Source: Pseudoalteromonas umbrosa (GTDB lineage: Bacteria > Pseudomonadota > Gammaproteobacteria > Enterobacterales > Alteromonadaceae). From it: a stretch of DNA of 64,000 nt. The translations under genes were made by a program, and so were the position numbers. The notes beneath the pieces are model-generated. The model saw nothing but the letters and a program-made list of their open reading frames with translations. It had not been told where the DNA came from and ran no database searches. The stretch is from contig NZ_JASJUU010000009.1 of NCBI RefSeq assembly GCF_030125375.1, forward strand, positions 91,621 to 155,620. Reading direction: 5' to 3'. Shown piece after piece: positions 53,580 through 63,300 of this stretch (within the stretch, counting starts at the first letter, position 1; each line of letters opens with the position of its first letter).

Positions 53580-54047
53580 ATGTTGACCATGTTTGCGCCG
53601 GTTGAGCCAAACCGACGTCCAGCTTATGTGCGAATTTTCGACCCCTATCTAACCGCCATCAAGAAAAACCAAGAGGTGTGGTTTTCATTTTTAGATCACA
53701 CCAAGGATTCACGCTTTACCCCAGGTAGTTCATGGCTGCACCGCCAAATTGAGTACTGGTCTTACAGCTATCAGCGCACATACTATGATTTGCACTTTAT
53801 TGACCAAAAAGAACTAGAGAAAGACTTTTCAGAAAAGTTTCGTTGTTCATTTGAAGTAGTGCGAACGCCAGAATTCGGGACTTTGCGCGTTGAGGAATTC
53901 ATGCCCATGTACGACAGGCTCAGCTACACTCCCGCCATAGGCTACGAAGGGCAAGACAGTTTCACTGTGCGTCCAATCGTACCGCGACGAGGCTTCACGG
54001 GGCACCCGTTTACGTTTAAAATACAAATAGGGAACGAAAATACCTAA
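53580..54047 (+). CDS. Hypothetical protein with Ig-like C-terminal pattern
   Basis: This 155-residue protein follows the CheW-like gene by three bases. The first half is aromatic-rich (WFSFLDHTKDSRFTPGSSW). The final part reads LSYTPAIGYEGQDSFT, the common Y-x-P-x2-GY-x-G-x-DSF pattern of bacterial Ig-like or cadherin-type beta repeats. A virion role is likely from context. Confidence 0.6.
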   Translation: MLTMFAPVEPNRRPAYVRIFDPYLTAIKKNQEVWFSFLDHTKDSRFTPGSSWLHRQIEYWSYSYQRTYYDLHFIDQKELEKDFSEKFRCSFEVVRTPEFGTLRVEEFMPMYDRLSYTPAIGYEGQDSFTVRPIVPRRGFTGHPFTFKIQIGNENT

Positions 54048-54092
54048 CTGTGAGCCTGAGACTTAGAAACTTTATTTAGGAGTACTACTTTT

Positions 54093-54813
<721 letters not shown>

Positions 54814-54827
<14 letters not shown>

Positions 54828-55437
54828 AATTGATATTTACTCAACGCCCTCTATGGTGGTGTGGCGCTTATTGCAAGAACTGGGCGGTCATTTGCCTAAT
54901 GCAACGGCCCTGTACCAGCCGAACTTGAGCTATCGCGATGGCCTTGAGTCATTGCGGGCGCAAAACGAGAAGAAGCAAATTGTCGACCCCTCGGCCCTGC
55001 CCTTATTACTCTTTAACCGCAGTACGCTCAGAAGCAGTGAAATTTATGCTCGGCGCACTAGCCATCGCGTGCTTCACCCCAAAGGAGATGCTATGGAGCA
55101 AGTTAAAGTGCTGCTGGGAGAGTTTGATTTCCGTTTTTTATATGTCACCACTCAAATGGAAGAACTTGAACGCTTTGAAATGCTCTATACCACCAGCTCT
55201 GCGGTGAAAAATGAAAAACGCTTTGAAGTGCACATTCCCGAGTTAGACGACACCCTCGAATACAAGGTACAGTGGGAGTCGTTACAAGACTTTGAACTGT
55301 CCATCGAAGACGGTTACTACAAAACAATCGGTGCACAAGCCAAAGTCAGCGGTGCATTCGTCGTATCAACCGGCACTAAGATTGCCCAAATACAGAACAT
55401 TTTCACCGGAGGCGCTGTGCAGCTGCATATCCAATAA
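54814..55437 (+). CDS. Hypothetical virion protein
   Basis: This 207-residue protein starts at ATG 54814 after GAAGAGGAAAGCC and overlaps the end of the preceding gene by 14 bases. An in-frame TTG at 54796 is rejected. The fold looks alpha/beta with several Phe/Tyr residues. It precedes the tail sheath unit, so a tail completion or baseplate role is plausible, but no motif supports it. Confidence 0.6.
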
Positions 55438-55532
55438 GCTGCCGCCCACCGAATTAGCACCATAGGTTGCATCGCGAACCCAGTTATTTTGAATTTGATG
55501 AAAATACACGCTAGCAACCCGATTGAAATTTG

Positions 55533-55540
55533 TTGTACAA
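55533..55540 (+). promoter_or_regulatory. GTTGTACAAT element upstream of the tail sheath unit
   Basis: A directional copy, followed closely by a strong terminator-like hairpin (55547-55577) and the leader GAGACC near 55600. Confidence 0.5.
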
Positions 55541-55546
55541 TTATTT

Positions 55547-55577
55547 AAACAACCCCAACTTTTTTCGGGGGTTGTTT
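55547..55577 (+). terminator. Hairpin terminator
   Basis: AAACAACCCC pairs with GGGGTTGTTT around an 11-base loop. It lies just downstream of the GTTGTACAAT element. Confidence 0.7.
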
Positions 55578-55698
55578 ATCGGTGCACGAACTGCGCCCAT
55601 CGAGACCTGAGCTATGTGATCTGAGTAAGCAGTCTAGGCACTGCGCCGTCGCGCAATCGCGACCTTATTTTACTTTATGTTTATTGGAGCATAGCATT

Positions 55699-55869
55699 AT
55701 GGCTAAAAAATCAGCTACACCTAAACTGGTGACGCTTGTGTCCACTCTTGACCACCCAGTGACTATTTCATACGACGGCGAAGCGCTTATCTTAGCACCT
55801 CGTGACAAAGTAAAGTCTATCGAGCCATCAAAGCTTGGGGCATTACCTAAAGGCGTTCGCGCCAAGTAA
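55699..55869 (+). CDS. Small hypothetical protein upstream of the sheath gene
   Basis: This 56-residue basic protein starts at ATG 55699 after TTGGAG; a longer frame from 55582 is rejected. Its beta pattern (VTISYDGEALILAP) resembles the N-terminus of the 30047 protein. It may be a small tail or chaperone protein. Confidence 0.5.
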   Translation: MAKKSATPKLVTLVSTLDHPVTISYDGEALILAPRDKVKSIEPSKLGALPKGVRAK

Positions 55870-55923
55870 CCACCGTTGTATAACGATATAACTATCTGAC
55901 TTAATCAAGTGGAGACTTCCTAG

Positions 55924-57798
55924 ATGTCATCAGCACAAGTAATTTTAAAAGAAATCGACCTTTCCCAGCGCGTTGGCGGTGGTCCAGGTATTTATGCTGC
56001 GGTACTAATTCCGCGCGCAGAGCGTGGCGCATTAGAGCCACAGCTAGCAACTAACGAAAACATGTTTCTAAACCGCTATACAATCGATAACAAGATTAAA
56101 ATCGGTTTTGATAACGCCTATTTCTCAGCACTGACATATCTTGGTGGTGCCGATAAACTTTGGGTTCGCCGAGTATTAGGCGACGGTGCTAAATTTTCAG
56201 CAGCGGCAGTTGGCCAAATTGGCGAAGAAGCGGCAACAGCACCGATTAGCGCAGGTTTTGAAGCACTAGACGCTGTTGAAGCAGACGACAAAGAAGCATT
56301 TATCATCACATCGGCCGATCAAGGTGAATGGGGTGATCGTGTTCGCATTCAAGTACATAACTTCCGCCAAGTCGAGACAGTTACTTTTAACTTAGTAGAC
56401 AATGGCGAAGGCCAAATGATCCCAACTGGCAGCCTAAGTGCAACGCAAACTTGGAGCACAGGCAGTGTGGTTCGTTTTAGTGTTGTTAAGCAAGACGGCA
56501 GCACAGGCGCGCTACCAACAGGTATCGAAGCGGATACGGCCTATTGGGTTACACGCGACGGTAGCGGCGATTTATGGCTATCTGAGTCAGAAGAGAAAAT
56601 GGCTAACAATGAGTACATTGCACTTGCTGACCAAGGCGATGGCGACATCAAGATGTCTCTGTTCCGCCAAATCGCAAAAACGCCAAATACGTTCGAACTG
56701 CAAGTTTACCTTGATAACGAGCGTGACCCTCGTGAGTCATTCACTTGTTCACTAGATGAAAGCGGCGTTGACGGCTTTAACCGTAACATCTTCATCGAAA
56801 ACCAAGTACAGGGTTCTGACTACATTCGCGCTTTTGTAAACCCATTCTACACAGGTGAACCTGCGGACGTATTCGAAGGTCAACACTTGGCAGGCGGTGA
56901 CTTAGGTGGCCCAGTAATGGCTGGTCATATGCAAGCCGCGTTGAAAGAGTTAGAAAACTCAGACAGCTACCCTGTAACAATTTTGATGGACGGCGGTTAC
57001 ACAATCCCTTCATATCAAAAATCGTTACTGGCATTGGCTGAAAAGCGTAAAGACTGTTTCGCAATGCTATCAACACCTTACAGCGCAGAGTCTTCAAGTT
57101 CATACCTGAATGAAATCAAAGACTACCGCAACCTAGTACTCAATGCTAACAGCTCTTACGGCGCACTATACAGCCCGCACTGTAAGATTTACGACAAGTT
57201 CAATAACCGCAGTGTCTATGTTTCTCCTGAAGCGTACGCAGCGTTAGCGCTGAGCAATACAGCGATGAACTCTGAAGTATGGTATCCAGCAGCAGGTCTT
57301 AATCGCGGTGTGATTAAAGTGCTTGATGCACGCCGTCGCTTCGATAAAGGCGAGATGGACTTATTATACGATGCAGGCATTAACCCAATCCGCTTTGCAG
57401 CGGGTAAAGGTGTCTTGATCTGGGGTCAAAAGACCTTGTCATCCGTACCGAGTGCGCTTGACCGTATCAACGTACGCATGATGTTGATCACCATCGAACC
57501 GGCGATCCGCGACGCATTGGAAGGCTTCTTATTCGAGCTGAACGATCCATCAACACGCTCTATTGCCTCAATGATGGTCAGTTCATACATGAACAACATT
57601 AAAGCACGCCGCGGTGTGACAGACTTTAAAGTGGTTTGTGATGAAACAAACAACTCGGATGCCGACGTTGACGCAGGTCGCATGAACCTGTGGTTATTCG
57701 TTAAACCGACACGCTCGGTGGAATACATCCCGTTCACGACGGCTATCTTGCCGACGGGTCTGGATTTCGGCCTAGCTGAGCAGCTACTTGGCGCCTAA
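55924..57798 (+). CDS. Tail sheath protein
   Basis: This 624-residue protein forms the contractile sheath. The C-terminal 130 residues match T4 gp18-like sheaths: GVTDFKVVCDETNN, then an acidic step, FVKPTRSVEYI, and a final hydrophobic tail. The N-terminal region has the usual sheath start (QRVGGGPGIYAAVLIPRAERG). A middle insert with an SDQGDGDIK region likely projects from the surface. The start ATG at 55924 follows AGTGGAGACTTCCTAG. Confidence 0.9.
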   Translation: MSSAQVILKEIDLSQRVGGGPGIYAAVLIPRAERGALEPQLATNENMFLNRYTIDNKIKIGFDNAYFSALTYLGGADKLWVRRVLGDGAKFSAAAVGQIGEEAATAPISAGFEALDAVEADDKEAFIITSADQGEWGDRVRIQVHNFRQVETVTFNLVDNGEGQMIPTGSLSATQTWSTGSVVRFSVVKQDGSTGALPTGIEADTAYWVTRDGSGDLWLSESEEKMANNEYIALADQGDGDIKMSLFRQIAKTPNTFELQVYLDNERDPRESFTCSLDESGVDGFNRNIFIENQVQGSDYIRAFVNPFYTGEPADVFEGQHLAGGDLGGPVMAGHMQAALKELENSDSYPVTILMDGGYTIPSYQKSLLALAEKRKDCFAMLSTPYSAESSSSYLNEIKDYRNLVLNANSSYGALYSPHCKIYDKFNNRSVYVSPEAYAALALSNTAMNSEVWYPAAGLNRGVIKVLDARRRFDKGEMDLLYDAGINPIRFAAGKGVLIWGQKTLSSVPSALDRINVRMMLITIEPAIRDALEGFLFELNDPSTRSIASMMVSSYMNNIKARRGVTDFKVVCDETNNSDADVDAGRMNLWLFVKPTRSVEYIPFTTAILPTGLDFGLAEQLLGA

Positions 57799-57849
57799 CG
57801 GCGCTTTGCGTAGTAATCGTAGTTAATTTTTAGATAGGAGAATCCTGAA

Positions 57850-58380
57850 ATGGCAGGTCTTAATATTGAAGACATCCGTAAATTAGATGACTTTGCTGTA
57901 TTGTACAAATGGGACGTACAATTTGCAGCACCATCGGGCGTCGCATTCCCGTCACAAGAAGACATCAACGTACGCTGTTTGTCTAGTTCATTGCCAACAA
58001 GTGCAGTGCAAAGTATCGACATTCAGATCCGTGGTCACCACATCAAGCAAGCGGGTATCAGTGATGATGATCACGTGATCACGCTAACGATGGCAGAAAC
58101 CGTGGACAACACAGTGCACACTATGTTGCATAACTGGCGTGAAGCGATTTGGAAGTCAGGTTCTGGCTATCAGGTCAAACGTGCAGAATACCAGACTGAC
58201 TTCTTGTTACATCGCTTAAACCAGCAAGACGAAGTCATTTGGCACTATAAGATCATCGGTGCGTACCTAGAAGGTATGGATTGGGGTGGTGAACTAGGTG
58301 GTGATACATCAGATATCATGCGTCCAGTCATGACTCTGAGCTATGACTACTTCACAATGGGTGCAGGCCCAGGTGGCTAA
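57850..58380 (+). CDS. Tail tube protein 1
   Basis: This 176-residue protein is gp19-like in size, place and strand pattern (ALLYKWDVQF near the start, then IRGHHIKQAG and a final YDYF). The order sheath then tube is standard. A TTGTACAA copy falls inside the gene (57901-57908), probably by chance or as a coding coincidence. It is followed by a terminator-like hairpin. Confidence 0.8.
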   Translation: MAGLNIEDIRKLDDFAVLYKWDVQFAAPSGVAFPSQEDINVRCLSSSLPTSAVQSIDIQIRGHHIKQAGISDDDHVITLTMAETVDNTVHTMLHNWREAIWKSGSGYQVKRAEYQTDFLLHRLNQQDEVIWHYKIIGAYLEGMDWGGELGGDTSDIMRPVMTLSYDYFTMGAGPGG

Positions 58381-58404
58381 CCACCGAACGCCATGACCAA
58401 AGAC

Positions 58405-58435
58405 AAGGGGAGTACTTACAGTACGCCCCTTTTTA
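58405..58435 (+). terminator. Hairpin terminator between the two tail tube genes
   Basis: AAGGGGAGTAC pairs with GTACGCCCCTT (one mismatch) around TTACA, followed by TTTT. Confidence 0.7.
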
Positions 58436-58473
58436 GGTAGATAACCCCGCTTTGATTATTAGGTAGTACTGTA

Positions 58474-58992
58474 ATGGCCAAGCTAGAAAACCCGTTAAAA
58501 ATGGAACACCTCAGAAGTGTTGATTTTGCACAGGACCACCTGTGGGACGCCAAATTAATGGACAAAAATAAAAACCCCATAGGTCGTTTTACGGACTGGT
58601 TTCCCGCCACCTCAGTGGTTGAAAACCTAGCTACCTTGAATAACCACGAAATTGAGGGCTTTATTTCCACCTATTCCGTGCCGCTGAGCAGCAGTGAATT
58701 CACCATAGACCTATCCTTTTACGACGATGTAGAGCATTCAATTACCTATTGGATCAGCGATTGGATAAACAACGGTATCCTTAACGGCGGCCAAGCCATT
58801 TCCACAGCTGAAAGTGCGAAGCGCTTATTGCAAATACGCAAGTTCACCGCACAACATGAATTACTATCGGATAAAATATACTGGGTCATCCCAGATGGCC
58901 CATTGGATTTCGAAGGGCACAGCGAAGCGGGCAGCCATGAATACAATATGACCTTTAAAGTACTCGGTGTGCACACCAGTGTCGGGCATTAA
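58474..58992 (+). CDS. Tail tube protein 2 (paralogue)
   Basis: This 172-residue protein matches the size and pattern of the preceding tube protein. It has a WDAKLMDK start, a GFISTYSVPL strand region and the end ...NMTFKVLGVH. The two tube genes are divergent in sequence and separated by a hairpin. One may form the main tube and the other a terminator ring (T4 gp3/gp54-like roles); inference. Confidence 0.75.
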   Translation: MAKLENPLKMEHLRSVDFAQDHLWDAKLMDKNKNPIGRFTDWFPATSVVENLATLNNHEIEGFISTYSVPLSSSEFTIDLSFYDDVEHSITYWISDWINNGILNGGQAISTAESAKRLLQIRKFTAQHELLSDKIYWVIPDGPLDFEGHSEAGSHEYNMTFKVLGVHTSVGH

Positions 58993-59011
58993 TGCGATAA
59001 CATAAAAATCA

Positions 59012-59063
59012 TTGTACAATTAAAATAATTAAGACTTACGATAAGTACGTCTTAATTGTACAA
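59012..59063 (+). promoter_or_regulatory. Paired TTGTACAAT sites bracketing an inverted repeat
   Basis: Copies at 59012-59019 and 59056-59063 start 44 bp apart. Between them AATTAAGAC (59027-59035) and GTCTTAATT (59049-59057) form an inverted repeat. Leader GAGACC follows near 59080. Confidence 0.55.
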
Positions 59064-59128
59064 TTTATTTAATAGAGACCGTCAGCCGTTCAGGCCGACA
59101 ATTGTGAGTTGCTTTGGAGACCAATATC

Positions 59129-59407
59129 ATGACGCAACAACGTTTTACAGTTAACACCAAGCACGGTACATTTGCCAGTAACTTAGAGTACGCAAAATTT
59201 GTCCTGCTATACAAAAACCGTATTCCCTCAGCAAAAATACAAACTGAGTGGGTCGCCAGCGAAAACTCAGCTAAACGCCAAGAAAAACGTTTAAAAAGCT
59301 TAGGTTATCTTACGTTGGGGATTTATCAATCAACTGAGCAGGTGAGCACAAGCATTCCTCAGGAAACGGAACTAGCTGACGAGTCAGCAACAGAGCAAGA
59401 CGCCTAA
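59129..59407 (+). CDS. Small hypothetical protein
   Basis: This 92-residue protein starts at ATG 59129 behind TTGGAGACCAATATC; the in-frame TTG at 59114 overlaps the ribosome-binding site. It has a Lys-rich first half (FASNLEYAKFVLLYKNRIP) and an acidic tail. The next gene follows shortly. Function unknown, but likely in tail assembly given the neighbours. Confidence 0.6.
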   Translation: MTQQRFTVNTKHGTFASNLEYAKFVLLYKNRIPSAKIQTEWVASENSAKRQEKRLKSLGYLTLGIYQSTEQVSTSIPQETELADESATEQDA

Positions 59408-59438
59408 TTTTAGTCAGTAATCATTGAGAGTGAGCCTT

Positions 59439-60212
59439 ATGTCTAACGATAGTACAATGACGCCAGTAACTGCGTCGACTGAAAACAGAAACCTCCCATC
59501 TACAGCGGTCACTGTGACAGGCTTGCCATCTATGGGCAAAGCTTATCCTGACGGTGTGGAAATCCACTACCAACCTTATACCTTTGGTGAAGTGAAAAGC
59601 TTTTCGCAATCACAAGGTAAGATGACCATGTCAAAGCGTATCGACCAGATCCTCAGCGGTATTCATATCGTTGGTATGGAAAAAGACGAGTTAACCTTTT
59701 TTGACTTCATCTACATCTCGCTATTGCGCCGTTTAACCACAATGAACGCGATTGAATTCACTTTATCAGTGGGCTGTCCAAACTGCGGCGCACCAGTGAG
59801 ACATCAGTTTAGCTGGGAAGGCTTGGTGTTTGACGATTTACCTGCCCCGAAACTGCCTATCATTGTAGATATTTGTGGCCGTCAAGATGTGAAGTTTATG
59901 CCTTTAACATTAGGGCAATATAAAACGTTATCTCGCTTAGGCTTAGAAGAAGATGAAGTGGCCATCGCGGCAATGACATCATCTATTGAGTTCAAAGAAG
60001 CTCAAACGTTATTCCATGGTGCACTGGGTGAAGATGCTGCCTTGTTAGGTGAGATCGACAAACTCTTGTTCCATGACTTAAAACCTGCGCAAGCAACATG
60101 CAAAGCGTGTGACACCCCATTTTTAGCGGCGCTGGACGACGAGGCCAGCATCATCACACCCTTTCGCAAATCTGACTCAGCTGCTGGAAGTCGAATTCGG
60201 TTTGGCGATTAA
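59439..60212 (+). CDS. T4 gp26-like baseplate hub assembly chaperone
   Basis: This 257-residue protein resembles phage proteins of the T4 gp26 type. It has two zinc-ribbon-like Cys pairs (GCPNCGAPVRHQF near residue 105; CKACDTPF near residue 225). Between the gene's 3' end and the tape-measure gene lies an overlapping frame of about 60 codons that encodes a further conserved-looking segment. The start ATG 59439 follows GAGAGTGAGCCTT. The gene lies after the tube genes and before the tape-measure-like gene, as hub and tail-assembly genes do. Confidence 0.6.
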   Translation: MSNDSTMTPVTASTENRNLPSTAVTVTGLPSMGKAYPDGVEIHYQPYTFGEVKSFSQSQGKMTMSKRIDQILSGIHIVGMEKDELTFFDFIYISLLRRLTTMNAIEFTLSVGCPNCGAPVRHQFSWEGLVFDDLPAPKLPIIVDICGRQDVKFMPLTLGQYKTLSRLGLEEDEVAIAAMTSSIEFKEAQTLFHGALGEDAALLGEIDKLLFHDLKPAQATCKACDTPFLAALDDEASIITPFRKSDSAAGSRIRFGD

Positions 60213-60309
60213 AGGCGTCATGTCGCCAGCTGAACTAGCTGGATTTGATTATGGTACAGCTATTCTCTTGCAGCAACGCTTGGCAAAATACTTAGATTCG
60301 GGTCAATAA
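60127..60309 (+). CDS. Probable frameshifted extension of the hub chaperone gene
   Basis: In the +1 frame relative to the chaperone, an open frame runs from 60127 to 60309, overlapping the chaperone end by about 80 bases. Its residues (LTQLLEVEFGLAIKGVMSP, then AELAGFDYGTAILLQQRL) look like real protein rather than noise. There is no good start codon: only an ATG at 60220 gives a 29-residue product. A +1 or -2 programmed frameshift, known for some tail-assembly gene pairs, would join it to the chaperone. The slip site is not identified with certainty. Confidence 0.5.
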   Translation, partial: RRWTTRPASSHPFANLTQLLEVEFGLAIKGVMSPAELAGFDYGTAILLQQRLAKYLDSGQ

Positions 60310-60349
60310 CGGCTCGGATCTATTTTTCTTTCATACAGAGGAATAGACT

Positions 60350-63300
60350 ATGCCTACTGGCTTTTCTCAAACGGCTGAACGCCTTTCTCAATCTGGCTTT
60401 AAAGTCCGCGAACTTATTGAGCCAGCAGACTCATCTGTGCCTAATTCCGAAGACTTATCGGCCTCTTTAGGCACACAGTTAGCCGCATTGGCACAGCCGA
60501 TTGAAGATACGGCCACCTTTTCAGACAAGATCGCAAATGATCTTGCCGAGTTAGTGGCACAGTTAAATGCCCTATCATTTGCTCGCGAAGATGTTGCCAG
60601 TATTGCCAGCAATGCTTTTTCACAAAGCGATGCCCTCAACAAACTGGTTTCAGCGCTGCCTTTAACCTCAGAAGAAGTCTCAGAAACTGCACGTACTCTA
60701 CAGGGCGTGGCAACTCAGCTTAGTGACATCCAAACCCAGCAACCGTTCACTTTAGATGAGTTAAGTCGCGGATATTTGCAAGCAATAGAACAAGCCGATA
60801 GCACCAAGCAACAGTCACTGATGTTGGCTCAATTGGCCGAACTGAGTAAATTTGCTTCTGGCTCGGCCACCGACATTCAGGCACTGAGAAGTTTTGCCCA
60901 GCAAGATGCTAGGCTCAATGTTTATCAAACCAAACAACTCAATGACATTGTTGGTCTTTTACAAACAGTCGCCGCAGAGAATGGCAGCCTGCAATACAGC
61001 CTTGACGACTTAGTGGCAGCCCAATCCACACAAACGGATCAGCAACGTCGACAACACAAAGAAACAGCCCTCGCAGCAGACAAAGCCCACGAGCAAGCAC
61101 AAGCACAGCTTGATCATGACAAAGACACACGAGAAGAACACAATAAGCAGCGTGACTTTGATTTGCGTGAAGCGCAAAAGCAGCAAGCGGCACAAGAACG
61201 TGCAGAGAAAAATGCCAGCGCAGGTGGCGCAGCTGAAGAACAAAGTGGCGGTACCAGCTTTTTAACTAAGCTGATGCAAAGTGACCTAGCTGGCATGCGT
61301 GAAGATCTGATAGGTTCTGCACTTGGCGTGTTTGGTATGTCCTCTTTAACAGAAGTGGTCTCAGATTCAATCAGGGAAAAAGGCGACCAACGTGCTGAAA
61401 GAGAAGCGGAAGCATCAGAAAAAGCCCAAGGGGAGGACGCTGATCAGCAAGCATCCGACAGTGAGCAACAAGATAAGAGCTTTTTACGGATCTTAGGGGA
61501 AACAACCGCTGAAAGTTTACGCGCCGATTTAATTCAAACAGCACTGGGCTCACTTGGCTTAGGTAGCCTTGCTGAACCCATTGAAGAATATCTCCAAAAC
61601 AAGGCAGAGCCAACAGACCCTCAATCCGACCCAACGCAAACCGACACGCAAAGTACAGCAGAGTCGGCACAAAAAAATAAAAAAGCGTCAGACGATGTTG
61701 AATATAGCGAGGTTGAGAAAGATGATAACGGTGGTTATCGCGCCACCAGAGACTCAAATATCAGTTCAACAACTCCGATTGAAGGACTAAGTGCGGGCCA
61801 GCAAAGTGCTGAGCAAGTTGATATTTTTAAAAAGCGCGACACAGATCAAGCACATGCAAATAGCGCACTAGACAAACTCGTCACGCAATCTGCACAAGCC
61901 AACGACATGCTAAAACAGATTGTGCAGTCTGTTTCAACTAACGCAAAGTCAAATACAACCAACAATAATGACCGCCGTGAAGATCTATCTCGTTTAAATA
62001 CAGCCAGAAGCGGCATGTCCTCGCGTACAATGATGATGATGCCACAAAGGCGTATGCCTAGGGGCAGAATGACACGTGCGAGCATGAGACGCGGTGGTGT
62101 AATGATGTCGGCCATGCCGATGATGCCAGCCTCTCGCGCTGCGACTCGGATGCAAAGTCGCAGTAGAATGATGCCGATGGCATCGCCGGTAATGATGTCA
62201 ATGGCCGCCCCGATGATGACGCCAATGGCAATGGGGATGGCAAATCAGCAACCAAACTTATTAGCCCCACCTAGAGCAAAGAGCCAACGACAAAGCCAAC
62301 GTCGGGGTGCTGCGCAAAAAGGAATGATGAGCAAAGCGCTATCGCCTATGATGCAGCTATCAACGAATCCGTTGGCAGGTCATGATGGCAAAGCCCTAGT
62401 CGGTTCAACAACCAAGTTGAACGAAAAGGAAATGGACGTCATCGCTCAAGAAATGCTGCTGATCAAAGAGATGCGCAGAACGCTAAACCGCATTGAGGCG
62501 GCACTCCCTGATCAAGGAATATTTTCCAGCCTGCTTGGCGGAGGTGGTATTTTAGGCGCATTGTTTGAAGCGGGCAGTGAGCTCGGCGATCTAATGGGCG
62601 GTCGCCGACGCAACAAGCGTAAAGACCGCATGGGCCGCCAAGACGTTGAAACTGGTCGACGTGGACGCCGAGGAGGCACCCGTGGTGGACGGGTACGTAG
62701 TTTGGTCGCTAACACAGCAGCAACCACATCAACTGCCGTCGGCGGTATTGCCACCTCCATCTTAGGCGGTGGCGGCGGCGGTATCTTGGATGCCGGAGCT
62801 GGCCTCTTAGACTTAGCCAGTGAATTCGTTGATTTTGGCCCAGAAGAAGAGGACTTTGATCGTGAACGAAGTCGTCGTAATCGCAAAGGCGGTGGTAGAG
62901 GCGGCAGTAAAGGTGGCACTCGTGGTAAGTTCCCGACACGCAGCACCGGCGGTCCATCAACGGCTGGAAGAACGCCGCCAGGGCCATCAACTGGCTCTGG
63001 AAAAAGCGCAGGAAAAAGTGCGGGGAAAAGAGGGTTTAAAGGCGCAGCAAAAGGCATAGCAAAAGGCGCGGCAAAACTCGCCCCGATGTTATTGAACCCT
63101 GTACTAGGTGCCGCTGTACTGGCAGGCTCAGCAGCTTACAGCCTTTATGATGGATGGAACAGTGCTGGGGAGAATTTTGGCTTAGAAGAAGGGCAGGAAG
63201 CATCATTAGGCCAAAAGATGTCATCTGCTGCGGGCAGCCTGATCTCCGATGTCTCTTTTGGTTTGCTCGATGGTGGCTCAGTCTCGCGCGGCATACACTC

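Noticed and set aside
57901..57908. TTGTACAA copy inside tail tube gene 1
   Set aside because: It lies in mid-gene, codes for ordinary residues (LYK) and has no gene start nearby. I treat it as a chance or coding coincidence, though it is counted among the 28.
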